A stretch of 38,720 nt of DNA from positions 87,329-126,048 of the forward strand of contig OKRD01000013.1 of assembly GCA_900290335.1 (NCBI GenBank), in the 5' to 3' direction. The position numbers and the translations under genes are program-made. Below, piece after piece: positions 18,354 to 27,352 of this stretch. The notes under the pieces are model-generated. The model did not search any database, was not told the origin of the DNA, and saw nothing but the letters and a program-made list of their open reading frames with translations. How positions within the stretch are numbered: position 1 is the first letter of the stretch; every line of letters begins with the position of its first letter. Origin of the DNA: Burkholderiales bacterium (GTDB lineage Bacteria > Pseudomonadota > Gammaproteobacteria > Burkholderiales > Burkholderiaceae_F).

Positions 18354-19559
18354 TCAGCCCGCCGCCGCGCGCTGCTCCAAGACCGCCACCGCCGGCAGGG
18401 GCTTGCCTTCCAGGAACTCGAGAAACGCCCCGCCCCCGGTCGAGATGTAACTGACACGATCGGCGATCCCGTACTTGGCGATGGCGGCCAGCGTGTCTCC
18501 GCCACCGGCGATCGAAAAGGCGCCCCGTGCCGTTGCGCTGGCAATTGCCAGTGCCAGGTCGTGCGTACCCTGCGCAAAGGCGTCGAACTCGAACACCCCC
18601 AGCGGGCCGTTCCAAATGATCGTCCCGGCTTCCTCGACGATGCGTGCCAGGTGCGCGGAGGTCTGCGGTCCGACGTCCAGGATCATCTCGTCGCTCTGCA
18701 CGTCGTCGGCGCGCCGCAACTGCGCCGGGGCGTCGGCGGCAAAACGCTTGGCAACCACCACGTCCATGGGCAGGGGCAGCGTCGCACCCTTCTTCTGCAG
18801 GGTCTCGATGACCTTCTTGCACTCGGGCACCAGGTCCGCCTCCGCCAACGACTTGCCGATCGGCAAGCCCGCCGCCAGCAGGAACGTATTGGCGATGCCT
18901 CCCCCGACGATCAGCCGATCGACCTTCTTCGCCAGATTGTTGAGTATCGACAGCTTGGTGGAAACCTTCGAGCCGGCGACGATGGCAACCAGCGGTCGCT
19001 TGGGTTCGCCCAGCGCCCGGCCCAGCGCGTCGATCTCGGCCGCCAGCAGCGGCCCGGCGCAAGCCACCGGGGCAAAGCGGGCCACCCCATGGGTCGTCGC
19101 CTCGGCGCGATGGGACGTGCCGAAGGCATCGTTCACATAGACGTCACACAGCGCGGCGATCTTGCGCGCCAACTCTTCGCTGTCTTTCTTCTCGCCCTTG
19201 TTGACGCGGCAATTCTCCAGCAGCACGACCTGGCCCGGGGCCACGGAAACACCGTCGACCCAGTTGGCCACGAGCGGCACCGGCCGGCCGAGCAGTTCGG
19301 ACAGACGGGCGGCGATCGGCGCCAGCGAATCGGCCGCCGTCAGGGTCCCTTCGGTCGGGCGCCCCAGGTGCGAAGTGACCATCACCGCCGCGCCCGCGGC
19401 AAGGGCGGCCCGGATCGCCGGCACCGATGCGCGGATGCGGGTGTCCTCGGTGATGTTGCCGTGTTCGTCCTGCGGGACATTGAGGTCGGAGCGGATAAAC
19501 ACACGCTTGCCGCGCAGCTTGTCTTGCTTGCAAAGAGCATCGAGTGTGAGAACTTTCAT
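18354..19559 (-). CDS. pgk: Phosphoglycerate kinase
   Basis: [32 protein letters not shown] ... [12 protein letters not shown] ... [18 protein letters not shown] ... [15 protein letters not shown]. Confidence 0.97.
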   Translation of the reverse strand: MKVLTLDALCKQDKLRGKRVFIRSDLNVPQDEHGNITEDTRIRASVPAIRAALAAGAAVMVTSHLGRPTEGTLTAADSLAPIAARLSELLGRPVPLVANWVDGVSVAPGQVVLLENCRVNKGEKKDSEELARKIAALCDVYVNDAFGTSHRAEATTHGVARFAPVACAGPLLAAEIDALGRALGEPKRPLVAIVAGSKVSTKLSILNNLAKKVDRLIVGGGIANTFLLAAGLPIGKSLAEADLVPECKKVIETLQKKGATLPLPMDVVVAKRFAADAPAQLRRADDVQSDEMILDVGPQTSAHLARIVEEAGTIIWNGPLGVFEFDAFAQGTHDLALAIASATARGAFSIAGGGDTLAAIAKYGIADRVSYISTGGGAFLEFLEGKPLPAVAVLEQRAAAG

Positions 19560-19837
19560 GACAGTGCTTTCCTTGTGTGGGAAGTCCTCTGCTGCTGCTG
19601 CAGTGCGAGTCAAACCGGCACCGTTTGCGTGCGCACTCGACCTCCAGGGATTATAGGATTTACTGGTAACACGCTACGACGGATCGGTGCAACAAGCCAG
19701 CCTTGCGCTCGCGGCAACAGCGACCACGTTCCCACCATTTGCCGACGATCGTCGGGAACCAGCGCTGCGCCCTCTTGCGCCCGCGTCGGGCCCGAACCCC
19801 ACCGGTCCGCAGCCAGGCCCGGACCCGACTCCCCTCC

Positions 19838-20845
19838 TCAGGCCTTCATCAATGCCACCGTGGTGTCCAGCATGCGATTGCTGAAGCCCCACTCGTTGTC
19901 ATACCAGCTGCTCACCTTTACCAGGCGTCCGGAAACCTTGGTAAGGGTCGCATCAAATATCGAGGAATGCGCATTGTGGTTGAAATCGACCGAAACCAGC
20001 GGCGCATCGTTATAGGCAAGAATGCCACGCATCGCGCCGTCGGCCGCCTCGCGCAGGATCCGGTTGACTTCCTCGACGTTGGTTTCCCGCGCGGCAATAA
20101 AAGTAAGATCTACCACCGAAACATTGATCGTCGGCACGCGGATGGCGAAGCCGTCCAGGCGCCCGTTGAGCTCGGGCATGATCAAGCCGATCGCGGCAGC
20201 GGCGCCCGTCTTGGTGGGGATCATCGAATGGGTAGCCGACCGCGCACGGCGCAGATCCTCGTGATAGACGTCCGTTAGCACCTGATCATTCGTGTACGAG
20301 TGTATTGTGGTCATGAGTCCATTGACCAGGCCGATGCGGTCGTGCAGCGGCTTTACCAGCGGCGCCAGGCAGTTCGTGGTGCATGATGCGTTCGAGATGA
20401 CCGTGTGGCTCCGCGCCAGAACATTGTGGTTGACGCCATAGACGATGGTCGCATCGACGTCCTTGCCGCCGGGAGCGGAAATGATGACCTTCTTCGCACC
20501 CCCTTTGAGGTGGGCGCCGGCCTTTTCCTTGGTCGTGAACAGGCCCGTGCACTCCATGACGACGTCGACTTGCATCGACGCCCAGGGAAGTTGCCCAGGA
20601 TCTCGCATCGACAAAACCTTGATTCGGTCGCCGTTGACAACCAGGGAGTCGCCGTCCACGGCGACCGTCCCCGGGAATGTCCCGTGCACCGTGTCATATT
20701 TGGTCAAGTGGGCATTGATCTTGGCATCGCCCAGATCGTTGATGGCGACGATCTGGACGTCGTGCTTCTTGCCGCCCTCGTAGTGGGCCCGCAAGACGTT
20801 GCGGCCGATGCGTCCGTAGCCATTGATTGCAACTTTGATGCTCAT
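19838..20845 (-). CDS. gap: Glyceraldehyde-3-phosphate dehydrogenase, type I
   Basis: [25 protein letters not shown] ... [40 protein letters not shown] ... [17 protein letters not shown]. Confidence 0.97.
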   Translation of the reverse strand: MSIKVAINGYGRIGRNVLRAHYEGGKKHDVQIVAINDLGDAKINAHLTKYDTVHGTFPGTVAVDGDSLVVNGDRIKVLSMRDPGQLPWASMQVDVVMECTGLFTTKEKAGAHLKGGAKKVIISAPGGKDVDATIVYGVNHNVLARSHTVISNASCTTNCLAPLVKPLHDRIGLVNGLMTTIHSYTNDQVLTDVYHEDLRRARSATHSMIPTKTGAAAAIGLIMPELNGRLDGFAIRVPTINVSVVDLTFIAARETNVEEVNRILREAADGAMRGILAYNDAPLVSVDFNHNAHSSIFDATLTKVSGRLVKVSSWYDNEWGFSNRMLDTTVALMKA

Positions 20846-21161
20846 GTTCTGGGTCTCCCCCGTTGATTGACGTGTTTGCGCACCGACCCACCGGGCTGCG
20901 TCTGCGCGCCGTGCCCGACTATGCACTGATGCGGCTAAATCCCTAGGCCGGCGCGCCCCTGGCGTCACCGAAGGGCACCAACCCCCTCGCCTCCCCTCGC
21001 GCCATAGCCGATGCGCGGCCTGCGGCCAAGGGTAGTGATTTTATCATTTGGGAAGCTGATCTTCGTCATGCAGCCGCGCATTACCGGCGAGAAATTGCCG
21101 GGTTTTGGGACCACCGCAACGCGGCGGCAGGCCAGCGCTCGATTCCAGTACGCTGCAGGCG

Positions 21162-21896
21162 ATGACGGCGCCCCGCTTTCTCGTCCCGGAGGTCCTGGCG
21201 GTCGGGCAAACGATCCCGCTGCCCCCCGCCTGCAGCCACCACGCGCGGCGCGTGCTGCGCCTGCGCGCCCAGGATCGGCTGGTTCTTTTCGACGGCCGGG
21301 GCAACGAGTTCGAGGCATTTCTGGTTCCCGACCCCCTCGGGGGGGCGCGCTGCTTCGCCACCATCACGCGCGGCGCGGCGGTGGACCGGGAAGCACGGCT
21401 ACGGATCACGATCGTGCAAGCGCTCAGTGCGCAGGAGAAAATGGACTGGTTGGTGGAAAAAGCCGTGGAGCTCGGCGCCCGTCGCATCATTCTGGCGGCG
21501 GCCGCGCGCAGCGTAGTGCGCCTGAGCGCAGCTCGCCGGGAGCGGCGCGCCGATCGCTGGCAGGACATCGCTGCGGCGGCATGCTCCCAGTGCGGACGCA
21601 ACGAGCTGCCGCGCATCGAGATCGCCGACGACCTGGGCGCGGCGCTGCGCGCCGCCCAGGATTCGAGTGCGCGCTGGGTGCTCGATCCGAGCGCCCGCTC
21701 GGGCCTGGGGCGCGCCAGCGGCGATTCGATCACCTGCGCCGTCGGACCGGAGGGCGGCTTTACCGCCGAGGAACTGGCGCTAGCCCATGCGCTGGGCTAT
21801 GCGGGCGCAAACCTCGGTCGACGCACGCTGCGCACGGAAACGGCGGCACTGGCGGCCATCTGCGCGCTGCTTGCGCTGCACGGCGAATTCTCCTGA
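21162..21896 (+). CDS. rsmE: 16S rRNA (uracil-1498-N3)-methyltransferase
   Basis: HHARRVLRLRAQDRLVLFDGRGNEFEA ... ALSAQEKMDWLVEKAVELGARRIILA ... CAVGPEGGFTAEELALA ... GRRTLRTETAALAAI. Confidence 0.94.
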   Translation: MTAPRFLVPEVLAVGQTIPLPPACSHHARRVLRLRAQDRLVLFDGRGNEFEAFLVPDPLGGARCFATITRGAAVDREARLRITIVQALSAQEKMDWLVEKAVELGARRIILAAAARSVVRLSAARRERRADRWQDIAAAACSQCGRNELPRIEIADDLGAALRAAQDSSARWVLDPSARSGLGRASGDSITCAVGPEGGFTAEELALAHALGYAGANLGRRTLRTETAALAAICALLALHGEFS

Positions 21897-21936
21897 GGCG
21901 ATCGCGACGTCATGGCCGGCGCCCCCGCTGGTGGCC

Positions 21937-23211
21937 TCAGACCACGACGACGCGGGAGACGGCAGCACCCTGCGGTTCGTGGCGCTCGGTGAGAAAGGCG
22001 AGCACCGCATCGCGGCGCGCCAGCGTGTCGCGGTAGCCCAGGTCGATCAGCGCCCGCGTAAATGGCGCCTCGAAGAGCAGGTAGCTCGCCAGCCCGGCAC
22101 CGCTGGAACGGTAGGTTCCTATCGCCTCGAGCATGGCGCGGATCGGGCCCGGCAGCGCCCCGACATATTGCATCGCGATGCCATCGAGGCGTTCGCTCGG
22201 GGAGATCGTGAGCGTCTCGATCGACCGCAGCCCGGCGGCACGCCGCGCGTGCGGCAGCATGGTGTCGACGACCTGATTCATTTTCTCCAGGCGCTCCACA
22301 TCGGTCGCCAAGGCATCGAGAAAGATCGTCGAGAGCGTGTGGCCGGCCACTTGTGCCAGCGACGGATATGCCGCGGCATCGAAATTGGGCAACAGCCCGG
22401 GATTGCCCGGCTGCCCGACACCGATCACCATGATGCGTTCCGCGCCCAGGTGAATTGCCGGGCTGGTCGGCGAAAGCTGCCGCATCGAGCCGTCGCCGAA
22501 ATACTCGACCCCGCCGCTCAGGGACTCGGACAAGTCGAGCGGTACGGCCGGAAATACGAACGGTATGGCCGCCGACGCGAGCAGGTGCGAAACATCGATC
22601 TTGGCGCGGACCGAGACGCGCTGCAGCTTGGTGGGGAAGGAATGCTCGGTCAGCGACTGGTAAAAGGTGACGTGTCTGCCGGAACTGTAACTCGAGGCAC
22701 CCACTGCCAGCGCCCGCAGGTGGCCGCGCTCCAAGGCCAGATCGATGCGCGAAAAATCGATCAGGCGGCCCAGCAGGCCGCGCAGCGGTTCGTTGTCGAG
22801 CAGGGACCGGGGACGCGCCCGTAGCGAGCGCCGGACGATCCAGCCGATCGACAGCAGCGACAGCCAGCGCGCGCCGGTTCGCATGACGCCGAACAGGTCC
22901 GAGCGGTAGACCTGGTCGGCATGGAAGTTCTCCCAGACGGCCACCAGCTGCGCAATGGCAACTTGGAAATTGTCCGACCGGCTCGCCAGGGCGGCGGCGT
23001 TGATGGCGCCGGCCGAGGTACCCACGAGAATGGGAAACGGATTGTGCCCTTGGGCGATTCCCGGGTCCATGCCCCGGCGCGCATCGCGCAACAGCGCGGC
23101 CATGGCCTTAAGGACACCCACTTGGTAGGCCGCGCGCGCGCCGCCGCCCATCAGGATCAACGCGGCCGGCGTCGTTCGCAGCCGGACTCGATCGGGATTG
23201 CGCTCGTTCAT
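21937..23211 (-). CDS. Patatin-like phospholipase family protein
   Basis: ALILMGGGARAAYQVGVLKAM (oxyanion glycine block), PILVGTSAGAINAAALA (GXSXG), DGSMRQLSP (catalytic DG-type). Confidence 0.9.
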   Translation of the reverse strand: MNERNPDRVRLRTTPAALILMGGGARAAYQVGVLKAMAALLRDARRGMDPGIAQGHNPFPILVGTSAGAINAAALASRSDNFQVAIAQLVAVWENFHADQVYRSDLFGVMRTGARWLSLLSIGWIVRRSLRARPRSLLDNEPLRGLLGRLIDFSRIDLALERGHLRALAVGASSYSSGRHVTFYQSLTEHSFPTKLQRVSVRAKIDVSHLLASAAIPFVFPAVPLDLSESLSGGVEYFGDGSMRQLSPTSPAIHLGAERIMVIGVGQPGNPGLLPNFDAAAYPSLAQVAGHTLSTIFLDALATDVERLEKMNQVVDTMLPHARRAAGLRSIETLTISPSERLDGIAMQYVGALPGPIRAMLEAIGTYRSSGAGLASYLLFEAPFTRALIDLGYRDTLARRDAVLAFLTERHEPQGAAVSRVVVV

Positions 23212-23247
23212 CGAAAGACGAGTGGCTCGTGTTGACCGGCGATGCGC

Positions 23248-25548
23248 CTAACGCTGCGAGTTGGCGTCGACCACCGCCAATGCTGCCATGTTGACGATGC
23301 GGCGCACGGTCGCCGACGGCGTCAGAATGTGCACCGGCCGGGCGGCGCCGAGCAGGATGGGGCCGACGGCGACGTTGTTGCCGGATATGGTCTTTAACAG
23401 GTTGTAACTGATGTTGGCGGCGTCGATGCCCGGACACACCAGCAGATTCGCGTCGCCCCGCAGCGTGGAGAACGGCATGATCGACTTGCGCAACCCCGCA
23501 TCGACCGCGCAGTCCGCATGCATTTCGCCATCGATTTCCAGGTTGGGCGCAAGGGCGCGGACCAGTTCCAGCGCGCGCCGCATCTTGGTCGCCGAAGCCG
23601 CGTCGCTGGTGCCGAAGTTGGAGTGGGACAGTAGGGCGGCGCGCGGCGATATGCCCAGGCGGCGCAGTTCCTCGGCAGCGTTGATCGTGATTTCGGCGAC
23701 TTCCTCGGCGCTCGGATCGACGTTGACATGGGTGTCGACGAGCGCGATCTGACGCCCGGGGAGCATCAAGATGTTCATCGCCGCGTACACCTTGGCCCCG
23801 GGGCGCCGCCCGAGCACCTGGTCCAGGTAGCGCAGGTGAATGCCGTGGGTCCCAAAGGTGCCGCAGATCATTGCATCGGCGTCGCCCTGATGGATCAGCA
23901 TGGCGCCGATGAGCGTGTGCCGGCGGCGCATCTCGATGCGCGCATACTGCTCGGTGACGCCGCGGCGGGCCGTCATGAGGTGGTAGGCCCGACAATACTG
24001 CCGATAGCGCGGGTCCGACTCGGGGTTGACGATTTCCATGTCGGCGCCCGGGCGCATACGCAGCCCAAAGCGCTCCAGGCGCCGTTCGATGACGGCGGGC
24101 CGCCCGATCAAGATCGGCCGGGCGACGCTCTCGTCGACCACCACCTGCACGGCTCGCAGTACCCGCTCGTCCTCGCCCTCGGCAAACACGACCCGGCTCG
24201 CGCCGCCGCCCGCATGCGCCTTCTTGGCCATCGTGAAGATGGGCTTCATGAAGGTACCGGAGTGATAGACGAACTGCTGCAGTTGCGCGTGATACGCGTC
24301 GTAATCGGTCAATGGCCGGGTTGCGACCCCGCTGCGCATCGCCGCCTGCGCGACCGCGGGCGCGATGCGCAGCATCAGTCGAGGGTCAAAGGGCTTGGGA
24401 ATAATGCACTCGGGTCCGAAACTCAGGTTGCTCACGCCGTACGCCGTGGCAACCTCGTCGCTGGTCTCCTCCTGCGCCAACTGCGCTATGGCGTGGACCG
24501 CGGCAATTTCCATCTCTCGGGTGATGGTCGTGGCCCCCACGTCGAGCGCGCCACGAAAGATGAAGGGGAAACACAGTACGTTGTTGACCTGGTTCGGGTA
24601 GTCGGAGCGCCCGGTGGCGATCAGCGCGTCGCTGCGCACGGCCTTGACCTGCTCGGGCAGGATCTCCGGCGTGGGATTGGCCAGTGCCAGGATCAAGGGG
24701 GCGGGCGCCATGGCGCGCACCATGTCGCCGGTACATACCCCGCCGGCCGATAGCCCCAGGAAGATGTCGGCGCCCTGCATCAGATCGGCGAGGGTGCGGG
24801 CCTGGGTGGCCTGGGCGAAGCGCGCCTTGTCTTCATCCATGAGCTTGGTTCGCCCCTGGAATACCACGCCCTCGATATCCGCAACCCAGATGTTCTTCCG
24901 CGGCAACCCGAGTTCGACCAGAAGCTCGAGGCATGCCAGCGCGGCAGCGCCGGCGCCGCTGCACACCAACTTGATCTGCGCCAGCGACTTGCCGACGAGT
25001 TGCATGCCGTTGAGCACCGCGGCGCCGACAATGATCGCCGTGCCGTGTTGATCGTCGTGGAATACCGGGATCTTCATGCGCTCGCGCAGCCGCCGCTCGA
25101 CGCGGAAGCATTCGGGCGCCTTGATATCCTCGAGATTGATCGCGCCAAAGGTCGGCTCCAGCGCCGCGATGATCTCTACCAGGCGGTCCGGATCCGTCTC
25201 GCTGATCTCGATGTCAAACACATCGATGCCGGCGAACTTCTTGAAGAGCACCGACTTTCCTTCCATCACGGGCTTGGCGGCGAGCGGTCCGATGGCACCT
25301 AGCCCCAGGACCGCGGTCCCGTTGGTGATCACTCCCACGAGGTTTGCGCGTGCCGTGAGCCGCGCGGCGGCACTCGGATCGGCGACGATCGCCTCGCAAG
25401 CCGCGGCGACGCCGGGAGAGTAGGCAAGCGCCAGATCCCTCTGGTTGATCAGCTGCTTGGTGGGGGTGATCGATATCTTCCCCGGCTGCGGAAACTCGTG
25501 GTACTCGAGCGCGGCACTGCGGAGATCGGCATTGGGGGAGGTAGGCAT
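23248..25548 (-). CDS. maeB: NADP-dependent malic enzyme with C-terminal phosphotransacetylase-like domain
   Basis: 766 aa; [32 protein letters not shown] ... [23 protein letters not shown] ... C-terminal PTA-like [21 protein letters not shown] ... [25 protein letters not shown]. Confidence 0.95.
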   Translation of the reverse strand: MPTSPNADLRSAALEYHEFPQPGKISITPTKQLINQRDLALAYSPGVAAACEAIVADPSAAARLTARANLVGVITNGTAVLGLGAIGPLAAKPVMEGKSVLFKKFAGIDVFDIEISETDPDRLVEIIAALEPTFGAINLEDIKAPECFRVERRLRERMKIPVFHDDQHGTAIIVGAAVLNGMQLVGKSLAQIKLVCSGAGAAALACLELLVELGLPRKNIWVADIEGVVFQGRTKLMDEDKARFAQATQARTLADLMQGADIFLGLSAGGVCTGDMVRAMAPAPLILALANPTPEILPEQVKAVRSDALIATGRSDYPNQVNNVLCFPFIFRGALDVGATTITREMEIAAVHAIAQLAQEETSDEVATAYGVSNLSFGPECIIPKPFDPRLMLRIAPAVAQAAMRSGVATRPLTDYDAYHAQLQQFVYHSGTFMKPIFTMAKKAHAGGGASRVVFAEGEDERVLRAVQVVVDESVARPILIGRPAVIERRLERFGLRMRPGADMEIVNPESDPRYRQYCRAYHLMTARRGVTEQYARIEMRRRHTLIGAMLIHQGDADAMICGTFGTHGIHLRYLDQVLGRRPGAKVYAAMNILMLPGRQIALVDTHVNVDPSAEEVAEITINAAEELRRLGISPRAALLSHSNFGTSDAASATKMRRALELVRALAPNLEIDGEMHADCAVDAGLRKSIMPFSTLRGDANLLVCPGIDAANISYNLLKTISGNNVAVGPILLGAARPVHILTPSATVRRIVNMAALAVVDANSQR

Positions 25549-25768
25549 GGGGGCGGGTCGGCAGATAATAAAAGTGGATTATCGAACGCTCCGGCTGTCG
25601 GCGCGCGGCCAGCACGCGCGCAGCCACTGCAAGGCGCGGCAATGCGGGGCAGGCGAAATGGCCGCCCGCCGTGGCACTTGGTCATGTTCTCCGATCGTTG
25701 CGCCGCTCGGCGGCTTTGCCCGCGCGCCGCTTTGTTCAGCCAAATGCCTGTTTTGCCCTGGACAAAAG

Positions 25769-25798
25769 TTGACCTTGACCCGCACGGGAGGATATATT
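25769..25798 (+). promoter_or_regulatory. Candidate sigma70-type promoter for the sRNA (-35 TTGACC 25769-25774, 18-nt spacer, -10 TATATT 25793-25798)
   Basis: Near-consensus hexamers in an intergenic region, about 15 nt upstream of a structured element ending in a T-run. Confidence 0.55.
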
Positions 25799-25804
25799 TG
25801 CGCT

Positions 25805-25919
25805 GTGTTCTCCAGAGCCTGTCGCAAGGCCTGAGCGCGCAAACCCTTTACTCGGTGCCTCTCCTCCCTCCCTCCTCAACCGATTCTGGGTGCGCTCGGC
25901 CGACAGGCTCTTTTTTTTT
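25805..25919 (+). ncRNA. Candidate small RNA: rod-shaped hairpin with CU-rich anti-Shine-Dalgarno apical loop and intrinsic terminator
   Basis: Perfect 11-bp closing stem 25814-25824 (agagcctgtcg) / 25901-25911 (cgacaggctct) followed by T9. Internal helices 833-838/892-897, 843-846/888-891 and 852-856/879-883 (offsets from 25000). 22-nt loop gcctctcctccctccctcctca carries three overlapping CCTCC. No ORF explains it. Confidence 0.7.
25901..25919 (+). terminator. Rho-independent terminator of the candidate sRNA (3' arm of the closing stem plus 9 T's)
   Basis: cgacaggctc ttttttttt; 5' arm of the stem at 25814-25824. Strongest intrinsic terminator I noticed in the window. Confidence 0.75.
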
Positions 25920-25999
25920 GCCTGCACCAAATCCTTGCAAGGTGATGCGCGTAGCAACGCCACCCGCGCGGGAAGCTTTCGGAGCCTGTGCGCCTCGCC

Positions 26000-26887
26000 T
26001 CAGGCGGGATTTTGCTTGCGCGCGAGCTGGGTCGGCAACTCCGGTGGCACGGCGCTGGTCATGGGAGCATCCATCCCGTCGCCTGCCGGACGGGTATCCG
26101 ATCGCAGGCCCGCGGCGAGCGCCGCGGCCACACCGCCGCCGGCGGCGAGCTTGAGTCGCCCGAACTCGCCCAGAACCCGGCTGGCATAGCCCCCATCGTC
26201 GGAGAGGTTACCGGCACCAACATAGAGCTGCAGGCCACGCTCGACGGAGCCGCCGCGCCGGATTACGTCGCTAAGAATCTGCGATCCGACCTGGATATTG
26301 GTGACCGGATCGAGAGCGGCGATCGCGCCTTTGCGTTCAACGAACTTGCCCCCATGCACGCCGGGCATAACCTGCATGAGACCGGTCGCGCCGACCGGGC
26401 TCTGCGCGAAGGGATTCATGCTCGATTCGACGGCAACGACCGCCAGGATCAGCAGCGGATCGATCTGTTGCTCCTTGCCCGAAGCGTGGGCCGTTGCCAC
26501 CATGACCCGTACCGCCTCGTCTGCGACGTGGTAGCGCCGGGCCAGGTACGAGGCGACCTTGGCATCAGCCGGCTCGAGCACCACCTGCCCTCCGATCCGC
26601 AGCCCGTCCGAATCTTCCTCCGCCGCGTTATCGGGCAGGGCGTCCTCGGTGGCGCGATCGCCAAAGGCTTCCCCGATGCTGGAGCCAAGCTGTGCCATGG
26701 GCGCGCGCAAGCCGGGGGCAAGCGCGACGAACATCAAAACCAGCACGCTGACCAAGCCTATGGCCTCCAGCGCCGCCCGTGCCGCAGTGGCCACGGTATG
26801 CGCCAGATCGCCCCGCGGCCGTCCAGCCCTGGGTCTTCGCATGCCCACCGAATCTGGGCATGCGTTTACAACGTTGGATTCAATCAT
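26000..26887 (-). CDS. Lytic transglycosylase (SLT domain), membrane-anchored
   Basis: N-terminal TM (AIGLVSVLVLMFVALAPG); SLT blocks IDPLLILAVVAVESSMNPFAQSPVGATGLMQVMPG ... NIQVGSQILSDVIRRGGSVERGLQLYVGA. Confidence 0.9.
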   Translation of the reverse strand: MIESNVVNACPDSVGMRRPRAGRPRGDLAHTVATAARAALEAIGLVSVLVLMFVALAPGLRAPMAQLGSSIGEAFGDRATEDALPDNAAEEDSDGLRIGGQVVLEPADAKVASYLARRYHVADEAVRVMVATAHASGKEQQIDPLLILAVVAVESSMNPFAQSPVGATGLMQVMPGVHGGKFVERKGAIAALDPVTNIQVGSQILSDVIRRGGSVERGLQLYVGAGNLSDDGGYASRVLGEFGRLKLAAGGGVAAALAAGLRSDTRPAGDGMDAPMTSAVPPELPTQLARKQNPA

Positions 26888-27210
26888 CCGACCACCCCTT
26901 CCAATCCGCTTTAGCGACTCTTATAAAAGTGAGTCGTCACATACTAGAAATTTTTGCCGCGCGACGTGTTCGTCGTCTTGGGCTATCCGCTTCGCGTCCC
27001 GCGCAACACAAGCGCCGACTTCATTGCGGTAAAGGTGATACTCGGGACCGGTAAACACCGAGCGTCTGGTCCTTCCGATTACGCGGCAGAGTCTCTTTGA
27101 TCACCGCGTTAGCGCGGTCAGAGCCGAGGAAGAACCAACACCGGGACGATTGTACGTTGTAACCTATTTAGGTCAACCGGTATTCGTCACAAAAACCAAT
27201 CGACGTTGGC

Positions 27211-27318
27211 GGGAAAAGTTCCCCACAAAAACGGAATATTCCAGCGCGCAGTAATTAACTGTTAATTATCAAATAGTTATGTTATGTTCACAAAGATGTT
27301 TGCGAGTGCTTGCAAACA
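27211..27318. repeat. Cluster of four inverted repeats upstream of ubiD
   Basis: GGGAA-aag-TTCCC (27211-27223), GGAATATTCC (27233-27242), TAATTAAC-t-GTTAATTA (27252-27268), TGTTTGC-N8-GCAAACA (27297-27318), read directly. Confidence 0.7.
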
Positions 27319-27352
27319 CGTAATATTTTCTTGTATTCGACGGATTGCTAAT

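Noticed and set aside
18225-20015. 596-aa plus-strand ORF opposite fba/pgk/gap
   Set aside because: Antisense shadow of pgk and flanks; no recognisable domain.
23108-23995. 295-aa minus-strand ORF overlapping maeB and patatin gene
   Set aside because: Out-of-frame overlap with maeB, no domain signature; the maeB frame is unambiguous.
25805-25919. 6S RNA (ssrS) as the identity of the intergenic structured RNA
   Set aside because: Shorter than typical 6S RNA (about 110 vs about 180 nt), ends in an intrinsic terminator stem, and has a CU-rich apical loop instead of the large open-complex-like central bubble.
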